A stretch of 64,000 nt of DNA from Fimbriimonas planktonicus (GTDB taxonomy: Bacteria; Armatimonadota; Fimbriimonadia; Fimbriimonadales; Fimbriimonadaceae): contig OZ248539.1 of NCBI GenBank assembly GCA_965234685.1, positions 868,001 through 932,000 on the forward strand. Reading direction: 5' to 3'. Positions 1-9,534 of this stretch are shown piece by piece. Under the pieces are notes generated by a model, which saw only the letters and a program-made list of their open reading frames with translations, searched no databases and had not been told where the DNA came from. Positions within the stretch are counted from its first letter, which is position 1. The number at the start of each line of letters is the position of its first letter. A program made the position numbers and the translations under genes.

Positions 1-393
1 CTGGCTGACGGATTTGTACCAGCGCTAAGGCAGTACTGCAGCAACCTCTGCCAACGAATTGGCGTGAACCTAGAGTTCTCCGCCGAAGCCACCGTGGACC
101 TTGGGCCTGAGGAAGAAGCGGCCCTGTTCCGCATCGCTCAGGAAGTGCTGACCAACGTCGCCAAGCATGCCAAAGCCACGACTGTCAACGTCACGCTTGC
201 TAAAACCGAAACTGGCACCGGACTTTGGATCGCCGATGACGGCGTCGGCTTCGATCCGCTTACCCAGCAAGAAGGCTACGGCGTACAAAGCATCAAAGAT
301 CGTGCGGCTGGAATCAACGGGACCGCCGAGATTCAGTCCAAACTAGGCGAAGGCACAAAAGTGCACATTCACGTGGGAGCCGAAAACGTATGA
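1..393 (+). CDS. Sensor histidine kinase, C-terminal part (truncated by window edge)
   Basis: The frame is open from base 1, so the start and the sensor region lie outside the window. What remains (about 130 residues) is a HATPase_c ATP-binding domain. It shows an N-box region (FRIAQEVLTNVAKHAKA), a G1 box (DDGVGFD), a second glycine-rich segment (GYGVQSIKDRA) and the usual end strand GEGTKVHI. This compact form is typical of NarL/DesK-type kinases, which transfer phosphate to LuxR-type regulators. The stop codon overlaps the start of the next gene in an ATGA arrangement, so the two are translationally coupled and almost surely form one two-component system. The signal sensed cannot be told from this fragment. 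Confidence 0.9.
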   Translation: MADGFVPALRQYCSNLCQRIGVNLEFSAEATVDLGPEEEAALFRIAQEVLTNVAKHAKATTVNVTLAKTETGTGLWIADDGVGFDPLTQQEGYGVQSIKDRAAGINGTAEIQSKLGEGTKVHIHVGAENV

Positions 394-1061
394 GCTCAAT
401 CAAAGTCCTGATCGCCGAAGATGACCTGAAGCTACGCCGAACCCTCGTGCAACTCATCGGCCTCGAGTCCGATCTGAGCGTTGTGTCGGACGTCGGCAAC
501 GGCGAAAAGGCCCTCGCCGAAGCCGCGATCTTGAAGCCAGACGTCGTTTTGTCCGACATCGACATGCCGATCATGGATGGCATCTCTCTCACGCGCGAAC
601 TCCGCCGACTGCTGCCTGCAACCCAAATCGTGATCCTGACCAAGTTCGGTGATGACGAAAACGTCTTCGCGGCCCTCAAGGCCGGAGCGCTCGGTTATGT
701 CCTGAAAGACTCCGGACTAGAAGAATTGAGCCGTGGCATCCGCGCCGCGCATGCCGGGGAAGGGGTCTTGTCGCCCAGCCTCGTGGCCCGAGTCATGGCC
801 GAATTCACGCGAGTATCTGCCGGAGCCCTCCACAACCGAAAGCTCTTCGCCGAACTGTCACGTCGCGAAATCGAAGTGCTGGAGTGCATCTCCGTCGGGA
901 TGAGAAATGCCCAAATCGCCGAGAAGCTTTTCCTCAGCGAAAAAACGGTGAAGAGCCATGTCGGATCGATTCTCAAAAAGCTTGAGGTCAACGACAGAAC
1001 AGAGGCCGCCTTGCTTGCTCAGCAAAGCGGCCTCTTGAGTCCAGAACTGAATCGGGACTAG
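390..1061 (+). CDS. NarL/FixJ-family response regulator
   Basis: DNA-binding partner of the kinase just upstream. Residues 1-120 form a receiver domain with an acidic pair (AEDD, near 9-12), the probable phospho-acceptor Asp in LSDIDMP (about residue 56), a Thr/Lys switch region (LTKF and YVLKDS). Residues about 150-215 form a LuxR-type helix-turn-helix (LSRREIEVLECISVG, then AEKLFLSEKTVKSHVG). Length of 223 residues is normal. Its start codon overlaps the kinase stop by four bases (ATGA). The gene ends one base before the convergent stop of secDF, with no room for a separate terminator. Targets are unknown. Confidence 0.93.
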   Translation: MSSIKVLIAEDDLKLRRTLVQLIGLESDLSVVSDVGNGEKALAEAAILKPDVVLSDIDMPIMDGISLTRELRRLLPATQIVILTKFGDDENVFAALKAGALGYVLKDSGLEELSRGIRAAHAGEGVLSPSLVARVMAEFTRVSAGALHNRKLFAELSRREIEVLECISVGMRNAQIAEKLFLSEKTVKSHVGSILKKLEVNDRTEAALLAQQSGLLSPELNRD

Positions 1062-1062
1062 A

Positions 1063-3609
1063 TCACTCGTCGATTTCGATCTTCGATCGGTCAACCGCGC
1101 TGTTGCGGCGTCGGACCTGACCGTAAGTTCGAGCACCCGGAGCGCCTGGGGCGGTCGGCTGAGCCGTTCCAGCTGCCGCGGTCGCCGTCGCGTTCTGCGA
1201 TGCATAGATGCGGCGTCGGTTGACGTCCTCTCTCGCCAGTCCCATCAGGCCAGCGTTCTCGCCGTGCTTCTTCATGACTGCCTTATCCCAAACCCAGAGG
1301 ATCGGGGAAGCGTTGAAGATCGAGCTGTACGTTCCGGAGATGATGCCCGCAAGCATCGTGACGCAGAACAGCTTCAAGTCTGGGGTCGTTGTGCCAGTGA
1401 AGAGCAGGATGACCAACGTCGCGATAACCGTCATCGAAGTGTTGATCGATCGCGCGAACGACTGGCTGATACTGCGGTTGACAAGGTTCTCGAAGTCCTC
1501 GTCCGGCTGCGGGTGTGCCAAGTTCTCCCGAATTCGGTCGAAGATGACGATCGTGTCGTGAACCGAGAAGCCGATAACCGTCAGCATCGAGGTGATGAAC
1601 AGTCCAGACACTTCCCATCCGTAAAGGAAGCCAACGATTGCGGTGATGCCAAGCACGACGAGGATGTCGTGAAGCAGGGCGCCGATGGCCGAGAAACCAA
1701 ATCGGAGTCCCGATTTGAACCCGCCAACCCCGAATCCGAAGCGCAAGGCTAGGTAGGCGGTGATCAGCGCGGAGGAAATCAGAATTCCCAAAAGGGCATT
1801 CCGGATCATTTCCGCCTGAATGGCTGGTCCGACCGAAGCGCTACCTTTCACGTCTGCCGGAGTAAAGCCCGCCGCTTCCGTGATCTTCTTGATGGAGTCG
1901 GCTTCAGAAAGGTCCTTCAGGCCACCGTCTCGCGGGGCAGTGATGATCGCAACTCGCTGGGCGCCTTCACCACCGAACTTGACGTTTGCGCCGGCGATGC
2001 CTGCCTTCTCAAGCGTTTCGGCCAGACCAGCCGCGGTGACTTCCTTCGAGCCAACGCTGAACTGGGCTTCATAACCGCCGCGGAATTCAACGTTGCCCTT
2101 AAGGCCGTTGAGCGGATAGACGAACGGAAGTCCAACGATAACCGTGACAACCGATATTGCGAACCAAAGCTTCGTCTTCTGAAGAACCTTGATCGGATTC
2201 GTGTCGGCGGTCTTTTCGAACTTCTCGCCGAACCAGCTTCGCTCCAGGGCGTAGAGCTTGGGGTTGGTGCCGATACCGGAACCAACGAGGAAGAGAAGCA
2301 AAGATCGCGTAACCGTGATCGCCGTGAAGAGCGAAATGATCAAACCGATGATCAGAGTCGTTGCGAAGCCCTTAACCGGTCCCGTGCCTAGGGTCGCCAA
2401 GACCAACGACGTGATGATCGTACAAACGTTCGAGTCGATAATTGCGGGGAGCGCGCGTCCAAAGCCGAGCTGAATTCCGCTGGCGAGCGACTTGCCAGAC
2501 TTCATTTCTTCCTTAAATCGCTCGAACACCAGAACGTTGGCGTCGACTGCCATACCGACGGAAAGGATAAATCCTGCGATTGCGGCAAGCGAGAAGGTCG
2601 CTCCGAATAGCTTCAGCGCGGTGATCGTGAAGAGGACGTACAGAAGAAGGGCAACGAGCGCGACGAGGCCGGGGAAGGCGTAATAAACGACAAGGAAGAC
2701 AGCAATGACGGCGAAGGAAATGATGCCCGCGTAGACCATCTTGTCTAGCGCCTGCTTTCCGATCGTCGGGTCAACCTGTTCGCTGCTGAGTTCCTTCAGG
2801 TCAACGGGAAGGGAACCGGCATTCAGCAAATCCACAAGTCGCGTGACGTATTCCGGCTTGAATGTGCCGGTAATCACGGCGTTTGAAGACAGGATTGTGT
2901 TGTCGTTCAAACGCGCGATGCTGAGGACTTTGCCGTCCAGAACCGTGGCAATTCGGGCGCCGGAGTTAATGTTCTTGCGGCTCCATTCCTCCATCTTCGC
3001 CGAGCCTGCCGTGCTGAAATTCATCAGCGGCTGGAAGCTGTCACCGGCTGGCTGAGCAGCCGCATTGGCCAGGTCATCGCCGCTTAAAATCAGCTTCCAA
3101 CCCTTGATCATATTCTCGTATTCCGGCGTGCCGGGAACGATTTCTGGGGCGGTTGGAGAATTGCTTCTTCGGAAGTTGACGATCGGAGTGACGTCGTCCT
3201 TTTCGGCGGCCACGAAAAGATTGAATGGCTTCTTTTCGGTGACGACGGTCGTGGCGTCGTAAATCTCGATACGGGCACTCGTTCCGATGATCGAACGGGC
3301 CTCATCAATGTTCGTGAAGCCAGGGAGTTCGATAACGAACTGATCCTCACCTTTCGGCACAACCACCGGCTCGGCCACACCAAACGACCCGGAGGCACGG
3401 TTGATAAGGATGGTCTGCACCTTTTCGCGGATGGATCCCAGACTTGTCTTTTGCTCAGCGGTGAGCTTGCTGGTGTCCATTTGGTACGTGAACCGGACGC
3501 CACCTTTGACGTCCAGGCCGTACTTGTAGTCGAAACGGGTGTAGATGAAGCCAGCCAGAACACCGAGCGCGATGACGGCCAACAGGAATAAGTAGCTCTT
3601 AGAACGCAA
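1063..3609 (-). CDS. secDF: Fused SecD-SecF protein translocase subunit
   Basis: Inner-membrane RND-type protein that uses the proton gradient to help SecYEG/SecA export proteins. One 848-residue chain holds both halves. The SecD half (about 1-450) has an N-terminal membrane helix, the DVKGGVRF segment, a large extracytoplasmic P1 region and the membrane motif GMAVDANVLVFERFKEE. The SecF half (about 470-790) has its own leading helix and the matching motif GFSVHDTIVIFDRIREN. Many bacteria keep secD and secF separate; fusions are known, for example in Bacillus. The tail after about residue 800 is Ala/Pro/Arg-rich and looks disordered. The start is TTG with no clear Shine-Dalgarno sequence. It follows transketolase in the same direction, 78 bases away. 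Confidence 0.95.
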   Translation of the reverse strand: MRSKSYLFLLAVIALGVLAGFIYTRFDYKYGLDVKGGVRFTYQMDTSKLTAEQKTSLGSIREKVQTILINRASGSFGVAEPVVVPKGEDQFVIELPGFTNIDEARSIIGTSARIEIYDATTVVTEKKPFNLFVAAEKDDVTPIVNFRRSNSPTAPEIVPGTPEYENMIKGWKLILSGDDLANAAAQPAGDSFQPLMNFSTAGSAKMEEWSRKNINSGARIATVLDGKVLSIARLNDNTILSSNAVITGTFKPEYVTRLVDLLNAGSLPVDLKELSSEQVDPTIGKQALDKMVYAGIISFAVIAVFLVVYYAFPGLVALVALLLYVLFTITALKLFGATFSLAAIAGFILSVGMAVDANVLVFERFKEEMKSGKSLASGIQLGFGRALPAIIDSNVCTIITSLVLATLGTGPVKGFATTLIIGLIISLFTAITVTRSLLLFLVGSGIGTNPKLYALERSWFGEKFEKTADTNPIKVLQKTKLWFAISVVTVIVGLPFVYPLNGLKGNVEFRGGYEAQFSVGSKEVTAAGLAETLEKAGIAGANVKFGGEGAQRVAIITAPRDGGLKDLSEADSIKKITEAAGFTPADVKGSASVGPAIQAEMIRNALLGILISSALITAYLALRFGFGVGGFKSGLRFGFSAIGALLHDILVVLGITAIVGFLYGWEVSGLFITSMLTVIGFSVHDTIVIFDRIRENLAHPQPDEDFENLVNRSISQSFARSINTSMTVIATLVILLFTGTTTPDLKLFCVTMLAGIISGTYSSIFNASPILWVWDKAVMKKHGENAGLMGLAREDVNRRRIYASQNATATAAAGTAQPTAPGAPGARTYGQVRRRNSAVDRSKIEIDE

Positions 3610-3641
3610 AGTTTTTCACACGCCTCCGGGCGTTAGGCGAC

Positions 3642-3668
3642 CGGCTTTGGCGAAAATTGCCAAAGCCG
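3642..3668 (-). other. Hairpin between transketolase and secDF
   Basis: Inverted repeat CGGCTTTGGC / GCCAAAGCCG, ten base pairs around a seven-base loop, lying between the transketolase stop and the secDF start, both on the minus strand. There is no T-run after it on the minus strand, so it is not a standard intrinsic terminator. It may slow transcription or protect the transketolase message end. Confidence 0.4.
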
Positions 3669-3687
3669 ACCGAACTCTCAGTATAGA

Positions 3688-5628
3688 TCACCGACCGAGA
3701 AGAGATTTCGCGGCAGTTACAACGGCGTCGGGCGTGATGCCCAACTCTCGCATCACCAAATCCCCCGGTGCCGAGAGGCCAAACCGGTCGATTCCAATGC
3801 ATTCGTCCGCATACTTGTGCCATCCAAGCGTCGAGCCAGCTTCGATCGAAACCGTAGGAACGCCCTTAGGTAGCACCATCTCTCGGTATGCCGCAGATTG
3901 TTTCTCGAACAGGAACCAAGAAGGCAAGCTAACAACTCGCGCGGTGATTCCTTCGGCGGCCAAAGTTGCCGCGGCTGCAACGCAGTGCTGCAGTTCGCTT
4001 CCGGTACCGATCAAGACCACGTCTGGAGTCGACTCTGGGCCGGAAAGGATGTAGCCACCCTGATGCGCTGGGTGAACGAGGACGTCATCCGGAGTGATCG
4101 CAGGAAGCGCCTGTCGCGAGAGGGCGAGCAGAGTTGGGTTCGACGTGCTTTCGAGGGCAAGCTTCCAACCAACCGCCGTTTCGTAGCCATCTGCTGGCCG
4201 GAAGAGATTGAAGTTCGGAATCGCGCGGAGGGAAGCGAGCTGCTCAATCGGCTCGTGAGTCGGGCCGTCTTCTCCGACGCCAACCGAGTCGTGCGTGAAC
4301 ACGAAGATGCTCGGGCATTCCATCAAAGCGGCAAGGCGCAAGGCTGGTCGAGCGTAGTCGCTGAAAATAAGGAATGACGCGCCAAATCCGCGAACGCCGC
4401 CGTGAAGGTTGATTCCGTTGACTGCCGCGATCATCGCGTGCTCGCGAACGCCAAAGTTGATCGTCCGACCGCCAGGCGTGGTCGCCGAAAAGTCACCAAG
4501 ACCCTTCTGGGTGGTCAGGTTGCTCTCCGCAAGGTCCGCCGAACCACCGAGCAGTCCCTTCAAGGAACCAGCGATGCTGTTGATAACGGTCTCAGAAGCC
4601 TTTCGGGTCGCAACCTTGTCGCTCACCGTTGGAAGCTTGGAAAGCCACGCATTGCCCAAATCGCCTGAAGCAAGCTGCTTGAGCTCGTCGGATGCAGATG
4701 CGTTCCACTTCTCGTAGGCCGCCGCGCCTTTCGCGGCGACTGCGGCGTACTGCGCCGGAACTTCTTCGGGAACGTGGAACGGCTCGGGCGAAATCCCAAG
4801 CGCGGCCTTCGTTGCGGCCAGTTCTTCCGCTCCGAACGGATTGCTGTGAGCCTTGTTCGTGCCGGCAAGCTTCGGACTGCCGAAGCCGATCACGGTTTTC
4901 GCAAGGATCAACGACGGCTTGTCCGTTTCCAGTTTCGCTTCCAAAATCGCGCGGTCAACGGCTTCCACGTCCATGCCGTCAATTCGCTGAGTCTGCCAGC
5001 CCATCGCGTCAAATCGCGCGGCGACGTCTTCCGTGAACGAAAGGCTGGTTTTGCCGTCAATCGTAATTCCGTTGTCGTCGTAGAGCCAAATCAGCTTTCC
5101 AAGACCGAGGTGTCCCGCGAGCGAAGCGGCTTCGTTGGAAACGCCCTCCATCAAGTCACCGTCCGAGCAGATCGCATACGTAAAGTGATCGACTTGGCCA
5201 GGGAACTGGCTTCGCAGATGTGCCTCCGCAATGGCCATACCAACGGTGTGAGCGACGCCTTGGCCCAGCGGACCCGTTGCCATTTCCACGCCCGGAGTGT
5301 GCGTGTTCTCTGGGTGGCCGGGCGTGATGCTGTGGAGCTGGCGGAATGCCTTGAGGTCACTGATGCTCACGTCGTAACCGGCGAGGTGGAGAAGCGAGTA
5401 GATGAGCATCGAGCCATGACCGGCCGAGAGCACAAATCGGTCTCGATCGAGCCAATGAGGCTCGGCTGGATTGAACTTCAGATGCCGAGTCCACAGCACA
5501 TGGGCCATCGGCGCGGCACCCAAAGGAAGACCCGCGTGGCCGCTCTTGGCTGCTTCAACACCGTCTAGCGATAAGCCACGGATTGTATTAATCGAAAGGT
5601 TGTCGAGGTCAGAAAATGGCGCACCCAC
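3688..5628 (-). CDS. tkt: Transketolase
   Basis: Thiamine-diphosphate enzyme of the non-oxidative pentose phosphate pathway, moving two-carbon units between sugar phosphates in the cytoplasm. The 646 residues are the usual length. Visible signatures are the N-terminal GHGSMLIYSLLHLAGYD, the ThDP/Mg site GDLMEGVSNEAASLAGH followed by YDDNGITIDG, and the middle-domain motif HDSVGVGEDGPTHEPIEQ. The C-terminal domain is complete. The start is GTG at 5628; only 33 bases separate it from the divergent gene at 5662, so the two promoters must overlap each other or the coding regions. Confidence 0.97.
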   Translation of the reverse strand: MGAPFSDLDNLSINTIRGLSLDGVEAAKSGHAGLPLGAAPMAHVLWTRHLKFNPAEPHWLDRDRFVLSAGHGSMLIYSLLHLAGYDVSISDLKAFRQLHSITPGHPENTHTPGVEMATGPLGQGVAHTVGMAIAEAHLRSQFPGQVDHFTYAICSDGDLMEGVSNEAASLAGHLGLGKLIWLYDDNGITIDGKTSLSFTEDVAARFDAMGWQTQRIDGMDVEAVDRAILEAKLETDKPSLILAKTVIGFGSPKLAGTNKAHSNPFGAEELAATKAALGISPEPFHVPEEVPAQYAAVAAKGAAAYEKWNASASDELKQLASGDLGNAWLSKLPTVSDKVATRKASETVINSIAGSLKGLLGGSADLAESNLTTQKGLGDFSATTPGGRTINFGVREHAMIAAVNGINLHGGVRGFGASFLIFSDYARPALRLAALMECPSIFVFTHDSVGVGEDGPTHEPIEQLASLRAIPNFNLFRPADGYETAVGWKLALESTSNPTLLALSRQALPAITPDDVLVHPAHQGGYILSGPESTPDVVLIGTGSELQHCVAAAATLAAEGITARVVSLPSWFLFEKQSAAYREMVLPKGVPTVSIEAGSTLGWHKYADECIGIDRFGLSAPGDLVMRELGITPDAVVTAAKSLLGR

Positions 5629-5661
5629 GTTCGGCAGGGTACCCGCGACGGTTTAAGGTTG

Positions 5662-8139
5662 ATGCTTTCATCTTTGACGAACCGATTTAGACCCTCTGGT
5701 AGTCTCACCTTCGTGCGGTGGTTGCTTGGGTGCGCGGTTTTTGCCGCAAGTTTTGGAATTGCGTCCGCGAATTGGCAAATTGCGCCAAGCGGCACGCTGC
5801 GGTGGGATGAAGCTGATTACGCACCCGTCGGGGTTCGAACTTCCGGAGAACCAGAAGAACTCGATCGAATCGCCGCCCTCGGGATCCAAGACGTCATCGT
5901 GGACCTTCCGGCCTCGGGCCTCCGTTGGGCGTCGACGATTGAAGATCTAGAAAAGCGAAAGTTCCGCTATCTGATTCGCGTGAACTCGGCTGCCCCAATG
6001 GCCATGGGTATTTCCGTCGAGCCACAGGGGTACCGCATCGTCGGAATCGACGGACCGCGAGACTTCACTCTTTCGCTCCCCGCTGCACGTTCGGCCCTGG
6101 TTGTGGTGGCGCTCAAGAACGACGGCTCAGTGTCCCAGCAATCCCGACTACCCGTCGTCAATGGCGTCTTAAAGGTCTCGGTCAAAGGCGGCACTAAAGA
6201 GTCCGAGCGCGTAGTTTTGGTCTATCCCGAGCAAGAAAGTGCGCTCGACGTGGACTACTGGCAAGCGTTTGACTCCCACCGAGACACCCTGCTCGCAGCC
6301 CTGTCGAAAACCCAAGCCGCGACCGGTCTTCGCGGGATCGTGAATCCGTTGGGAAGAACCGTTTCCATGACCGGACGCGGTTCCCGGTTCGTCCCGACCG
6401 ATCCATTTTTCCGCGCCGAACTTGCCCGTGCTCTGGAGAGCCGTTATCGAAACGTAGATTCGGCGGTTAGAAACTGGGGCATCGGAAGTGGATTTGTTGT
6501 CTCAGAAGTCGGTTCCCGGCAGGGTGAAAAAGCCAAGGCCCTCACAAGCCTCGCGGACGTTGCCCGGCTTGTCCCGCTTTGGTCGGGAGCGCGTGGAGTC
6601 CGACAGTTCTTCGATCCTGATCAGAACCGACTTTACTTGTGCGACAGCCAACGGAGCCGGGCCTGGGATGACATCAACGACGTTATCCAAGAAGTTCAAA
6701 CCAAGCGATTCGACTCTCTTGCTCGAAGTATCCGCCTGTCACGCCGAATTCCGGTAATTCAAGAGTGGAACGGCTGGAGCACGACCTACGAGCGATCTGC
6801 TCCACAGCTCGACGGCATTGGAATTCGCACGGTGGGTTCTAATCGAAGTGACATTCTGAGCACCGCCGCCCGAGGAGCGAGCAGCGCGCTACGGTGGAGC
6901 AAGGCGGCTTGGATTGTCGCGTCCGATGTTGAAACGTCCGAAAACTTGGCCGAGACTGCCGACACGGTGGATACCCTCCAATCACTGGGTGCCCGTGCGA
7001 TCTACCTGCGCCTTCCACCTGCCAGCAAATCGGCCGAGTTCAAAACCCTCATCGCTAGGCTCAACGAGCGCAGCCTCGTTGCCGATCGACCCCAGACATT
7101 GTTCTTCCCGGAAAACGCATTGGAACCTGGTGCCCCGCAACAGCTTACGGGCGGCACCTGGTGGCTGCCGAGTCCGGCAAGCGGAAACCGAATTGACCTC
7201 GGTGAAGATTGGTTTGCGTACCGCCTAAGCGGTAGAGAAGGAAATGGACTTTATCTGTGGACCCTCTCCCCGGGACGGCATCGCCTCAAGCTGCTGAAAA
7301 CCGACGGCGTTCTAGTGAAGACGCTTGATGGCTCGGACCCCGGAGTTAAGGTGTCAAAAGGTCGCATCGAATTGAACGTTGGCGAATTGCCGATCCTCAT
7401 CACCGGCACGGATGAAATTCCGTTGCCCGAGGACGCCTTCACCAAAACAATGACGAACTACGGAGCGCTCGCCCGCCTGAATCAAGAGAAGAAGCGGGAC
7501 ATTGTCGAGGAGACTCTGATGTTCAACGACTACGTTCGGGGTCTCGATCGCAACCCTGGCGGAAACTTCACCTTGCTGCGAGAGCTTTACCGGCGTATGT
7601 GCCTCCGCATCGGGGATGCACTCTGGATTGAAGCTGAATCGTCTCGTACCCACACGATGAGCGACTCGGTAGAAGTGAGCGGCTGCAGCAACGGCACCGC
7701 GCTCACCCTGGAGTCACGACTGACCGAGCAGATCGGTTACTTTGCGGAATACACGATCGGCCCGCAGCCAAGCGAAGATTTGGAACTCTGGATCGCAGCA
7801 AGAATTCCGGCCGATCGAAGGGAAGATGTCACCGTGAGCTTTGGATCGCAAACGCTCAAGTTGGTGGAAGCACCGATCTCGCCTTACGGACAGGGATTTG
7901 CCTGGTACCGACTCGGCGTCACCCAGTCTCAACGCGGAATCGCGAAGCTGGTTATTCGGGTGAACAAGCCGGACGGAGCCGATTTTGCCTTCGATACGTT
8001 GGTTCTGACCCCAGACCCGTTCCGACCGCGTGGAATTCGAGTTCCGGTGCCTAAGCTGAAGGCGGCGCCGGTAGAAAAGGGTTCGGACGGTCTGACATCC
8101 CTTCCGCGTGAAGGCGCTCTAATTCCTCGTAAAGACTAA
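5662..8139 (+). CDS. Large secreted protein of unknown function
   Basis: About 825 residues that I do not recognise as a named family. The N-terminus has a classic signal peptide: basic residues, a hydrophobic run near 20-35, and a likely cleavage site after ASA (SFGIASANWQ). The body looks like a sugar-acting or glycoside-hydrolase-like extracellular protein: a region with phrases like IRTVGSNRSDILSTAARG and ARAIYLRLPPASKS suggests a barrel, and the C-terminal third (from about 650) looks like a beta-sandwich with VWIEAESS-like wording (DALWIEAESSRTHTMSD), which recalls carbohydrate-binding modules. That link is inference. ATG at 5662 was chosen over TTG at 5659. Its 3' end overlaps the convergent dipeptidase gene by 89 bases. 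Confidence 0.8.
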   Translation: MLSSLTNRFRPSGSLTFVRWLLGCAVFAASFGIASANWQIAPSGTLRWDEADYAPVGVRTSGEPEELDRIAALGIQDVIVDLPASGLRWASTIEDLEKRKFRYLIRVNSAAPMAMGISVEPQGYRIVGIDGPRDFTLSLPAARSALVVVALKNDGSVSQQSRLPVVNGVLKVSVKGGTKESERVVLVYPEQESALDVDYWQAFDSHRDTLLAALSKTQAATGLRGIVNPLGRTVSMTGRGSRFVPTDPFFRAELARALESRYRNVDSAVRNWGIGSGFVVSEVGSRQGEKAKALTSLADVARLVPLWSGARGVRQFFDPDQNRLYLCDSQRSRAWDDINDVIQEVQTKRFDSLARSIRLSRRIPVIQEWNGWSTTYERSAPQLDGIGIRTVGSNRSDILSTAARGASSALRWSKAAWIVASDVETSENLAETADTVDTLQSLGARAIYLRLPPASKSAEFKTLIARLNERSLVADRPQTLFFPENALEPGAPQQLTGGTWWLPSPASGNRIDLGEDWFAYRLSGREGNGLYLWTLSPGRHRLKLLKTDGVLVKTLDGSDPGVKVSKGRIELNVGELPILITGTDEIPLPEDAFTKTMTNYGALARLNQEKKRDIVEETLMFNDYVRGLDRNPGGNFTLLRELYRRMCLRIGDALWIEAESSRTHTMSDSVEVSGCSNGTALTLESRLTEQIGYFAEYTIGPQPSEDLELWIAARIPADRREDVTVSFGSQTLKLVEAPISPYGQGFAWYRLGVTQSQRGIAKLVIRVNKPDGADFAFDTLVLTPDPFRPRGIRVPVPKLKAAPVEKGSDGLTSLPREGALIPRKD

Positions 8140-8788
8140 GCTCAAGCCGGGCATTCCCGTAAATGCATTCGGCATGCCCAAGCCGTACTGCCCAACCGGC
8201 GTCTCCGTAGCTGTAATGCCACCACTCATCGCGGCAGTTGGAGAATCCGGCGTCCAGCATTGACTCCACGAGCAGGGTGCGATTGTGCCGGGCGGTTTCG
8301 GTAAGACCGAGAGTGTAGGTCGGAGCGGCTAGAAATCGGTCGTACGGCGAAGTAACGTCCAGTGGCTCCATGTTTTCGTCAACGAGCCAAACATCGACGG
8401 CAGCGCCCGTACAGTGGCCGGGAGGGGCCTTCTGGTCTGTAGGAGCTACCCAGCGGCAAACCGTTCGACGCAGGGCGGCATGATTCCGTTGTGGAAATGC
8501 CTCCACGGCGTTTCGCCACATGAAGTCATAAATTCGCTGCTGCCGGGAAAGTGGTCGCCAACCTTCAATCAGCCCTAGGAAAACTCCTTCGGGAAGACGC
8601 TTGGCTGCATGTTCGCACATGAGACCGACCGTCTCGCGGACGTAGGGAATAACGGAATCGCGGACAAGTCTTACTGATGGGCAGACTTCGGAAATGTGGA
8701 CGAGTGGCTCGCCATTGTCCGTCTCTCGAATGAGGTTGAGCGCCCGGATGGGTTCCGGGCGACCTTTGGTTCTATCCCAAGGAGCCAT
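8051..8788 (-). CDS. D-alanyl-D-alanine dipeptidase-like (VanX/M15 family)
   Basis: Zinc peptidase of the M15D type, which splits D-Ala-D-Ala or related cell-wall dipeptides. In 245 residues it carries IEGWRPLSRQQRIYD, the zinc motif GHCTGAAVDVW (His and Asp ligands) and the second site EWWHYS with the catalytic Glu and third zinc His. No signal peptide is visible, so it probably acts in the cytoplasm in peptidoglycan recycling rather than in vancomycin resistance; no vanH or vanA partner is nearby. The last 89 bases overlap the 3' end of the convergent secreted-protein gene, and the overlap encodes the ending rich in Pro after the conserved domain. Confidence 0.88.
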   Translation of the reverse strand: MAPWDRTKGRPEPIRALNLIRETDNGEPLVHISEVCPSVRLVRDSVIPYVRETVGLMCEHAAKRLPEGVFLGLIEGWRPLSRQQRIYDFMWRNAVEAFPQRNHAALRRTVCRWVAPTDQKAPPGHCTGAAVDVWLVDENMEPLDVTSPYDRFLAAPTYTLGLTETARHNRTLLVESMLDAGFSNCRDEWWHYSYGDAGWAVRLGHAECIYGNARLELSLYEELERLHAEGMSDRPNPFLPAPPSA

Positions 8789-8854
8789 TGTCTTTTAAAC
8801 GCTTGCCTCTCTTGGGATTTTGTTCTGCGGTGCCATTCGCTAATCGTGAGTCTA

Positions 8855-8930
8855 TGGTGCCTCAGGCCGGACTCGAACCGGCGACCCAAGCATTTTCAGT
8901 GCTTTGCTCTACCAACTGAGCTACCGAGGC
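8855..8930 (-). tRNA. tRNA-Phe (GAA)
   Basis: Reading the minus strand, the acceptor arms GCCTCGG and CTGAGGC pair, the D arm is GCTCAGTTGGTAGAGC, the anticodon loop is CTGAAAA within an AAGCA/TGCTT stem, and the T arm is CCGGTTCGAGTCCGG. The anticodon is GAA, giving phenylalanine. The 3' CCA is encoded. It lies four bases downstream of tRNA-Asp and is probably cotranscribed with it. Confidence 0.97.
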
Positions 8931-8933
8931 GAA

Positions 8934-9009
<76 letters not shown>

Positions 9010-9021
9010 AGACAAGGGTTG

Positions 9022-9050
9022 AGTATGACAGCGACTTTTCCAGTTTGCAA
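9022..9050 (-). promoter_or_regulatory. Probable sigma-70 promoter of the tRNA pair
   Basis: On the minus strand TTGCAA (9050-9045) and CATACT (9027-9022) are spaced by 17 bases, each matching four of six consensus positions, and end about a dozen bases before the tRNA-Asp 5' end. Position relative to the tRNA supports the call; the match itself is moderate. Confidence 0.5.
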
Positions 9051-9078
9051 CCCCCCTGCTCAATGAAGGGGAATTCTC

Positions 9079-9534
9079 TCAAATTGGTCGGTTGACGAGA
9101 AGCCAGTACATCACGATTTCGAGGATTCTCTCGGAATACTCTTCGCTTTCCGAGGGCTTCGAAACAAAGCTATTGGCTCCAGTGCCCAATGCGAGCTTTG
9201 CTTGGGCGGTGTCCTCCATCGCGGTAAAGACCACAACCGGAGTGAACTGGGTGCTTTCGTTCGCTCGAATCCGCTGGAGAACCTCCAGACCACCGAGCTT
9301 TGGCAGCTTGAGGTCCAGCAGGATGAGCGATGGGAGCAGTGTGGTGTCGCGTCCGGCGAACTTTCCTTCGCCGGTCAAGTAGTCCACTGCCTCTTGACCA
9401 TCGCAGGCAACGATGACCTCATTCATTACATTGTTCTTTCTCAATGCACGGAGGGTAAGCCGCTCGTCATCCGTGTTGTCCTCGATAAGAAGGATGAGCT
9501 TGTGCGCGTTTTCGTTTTTGGTGATTCTCTCCAT
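9079..9534 (-). CDS. Single-domain response regulator (Rcp1-like receiver)
   Basis: About 151 residues forming only a CheY-like receiver: acidic pocket in LLIEDNTDDERLT, phospho-acceptor Asp in LILLDLKLPKLGG, Thr switch in VVFTAMED and Lys in FVSKPSES. No output domain is present. The DD pair plus LDLKLP and the loop GEGKFAGRDTTLLPS are typical of Rcp1-type regulators that work with bacteriophytochrome-like or hybrid kinases. No kinase is adjacent. ATG at 9534 was chosen over TTG at 9546 because it follows a GGAAGG sequence, although the spacing is short. Confidence 0.9.
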   Translation of the reverse strand: MERITKNENAHKLILLIEDNTDDERLTLRALRKNNVMNEVIVACDGQEAVDYLTGEGKFAGRDTTLLPSLILLDLKLPKLGGLEVLQRIRANESTQFTPVVVFTAMEDTAQAKLALGTGANSFVSKPSESEEYSERILEIVMYWLLVNRPI

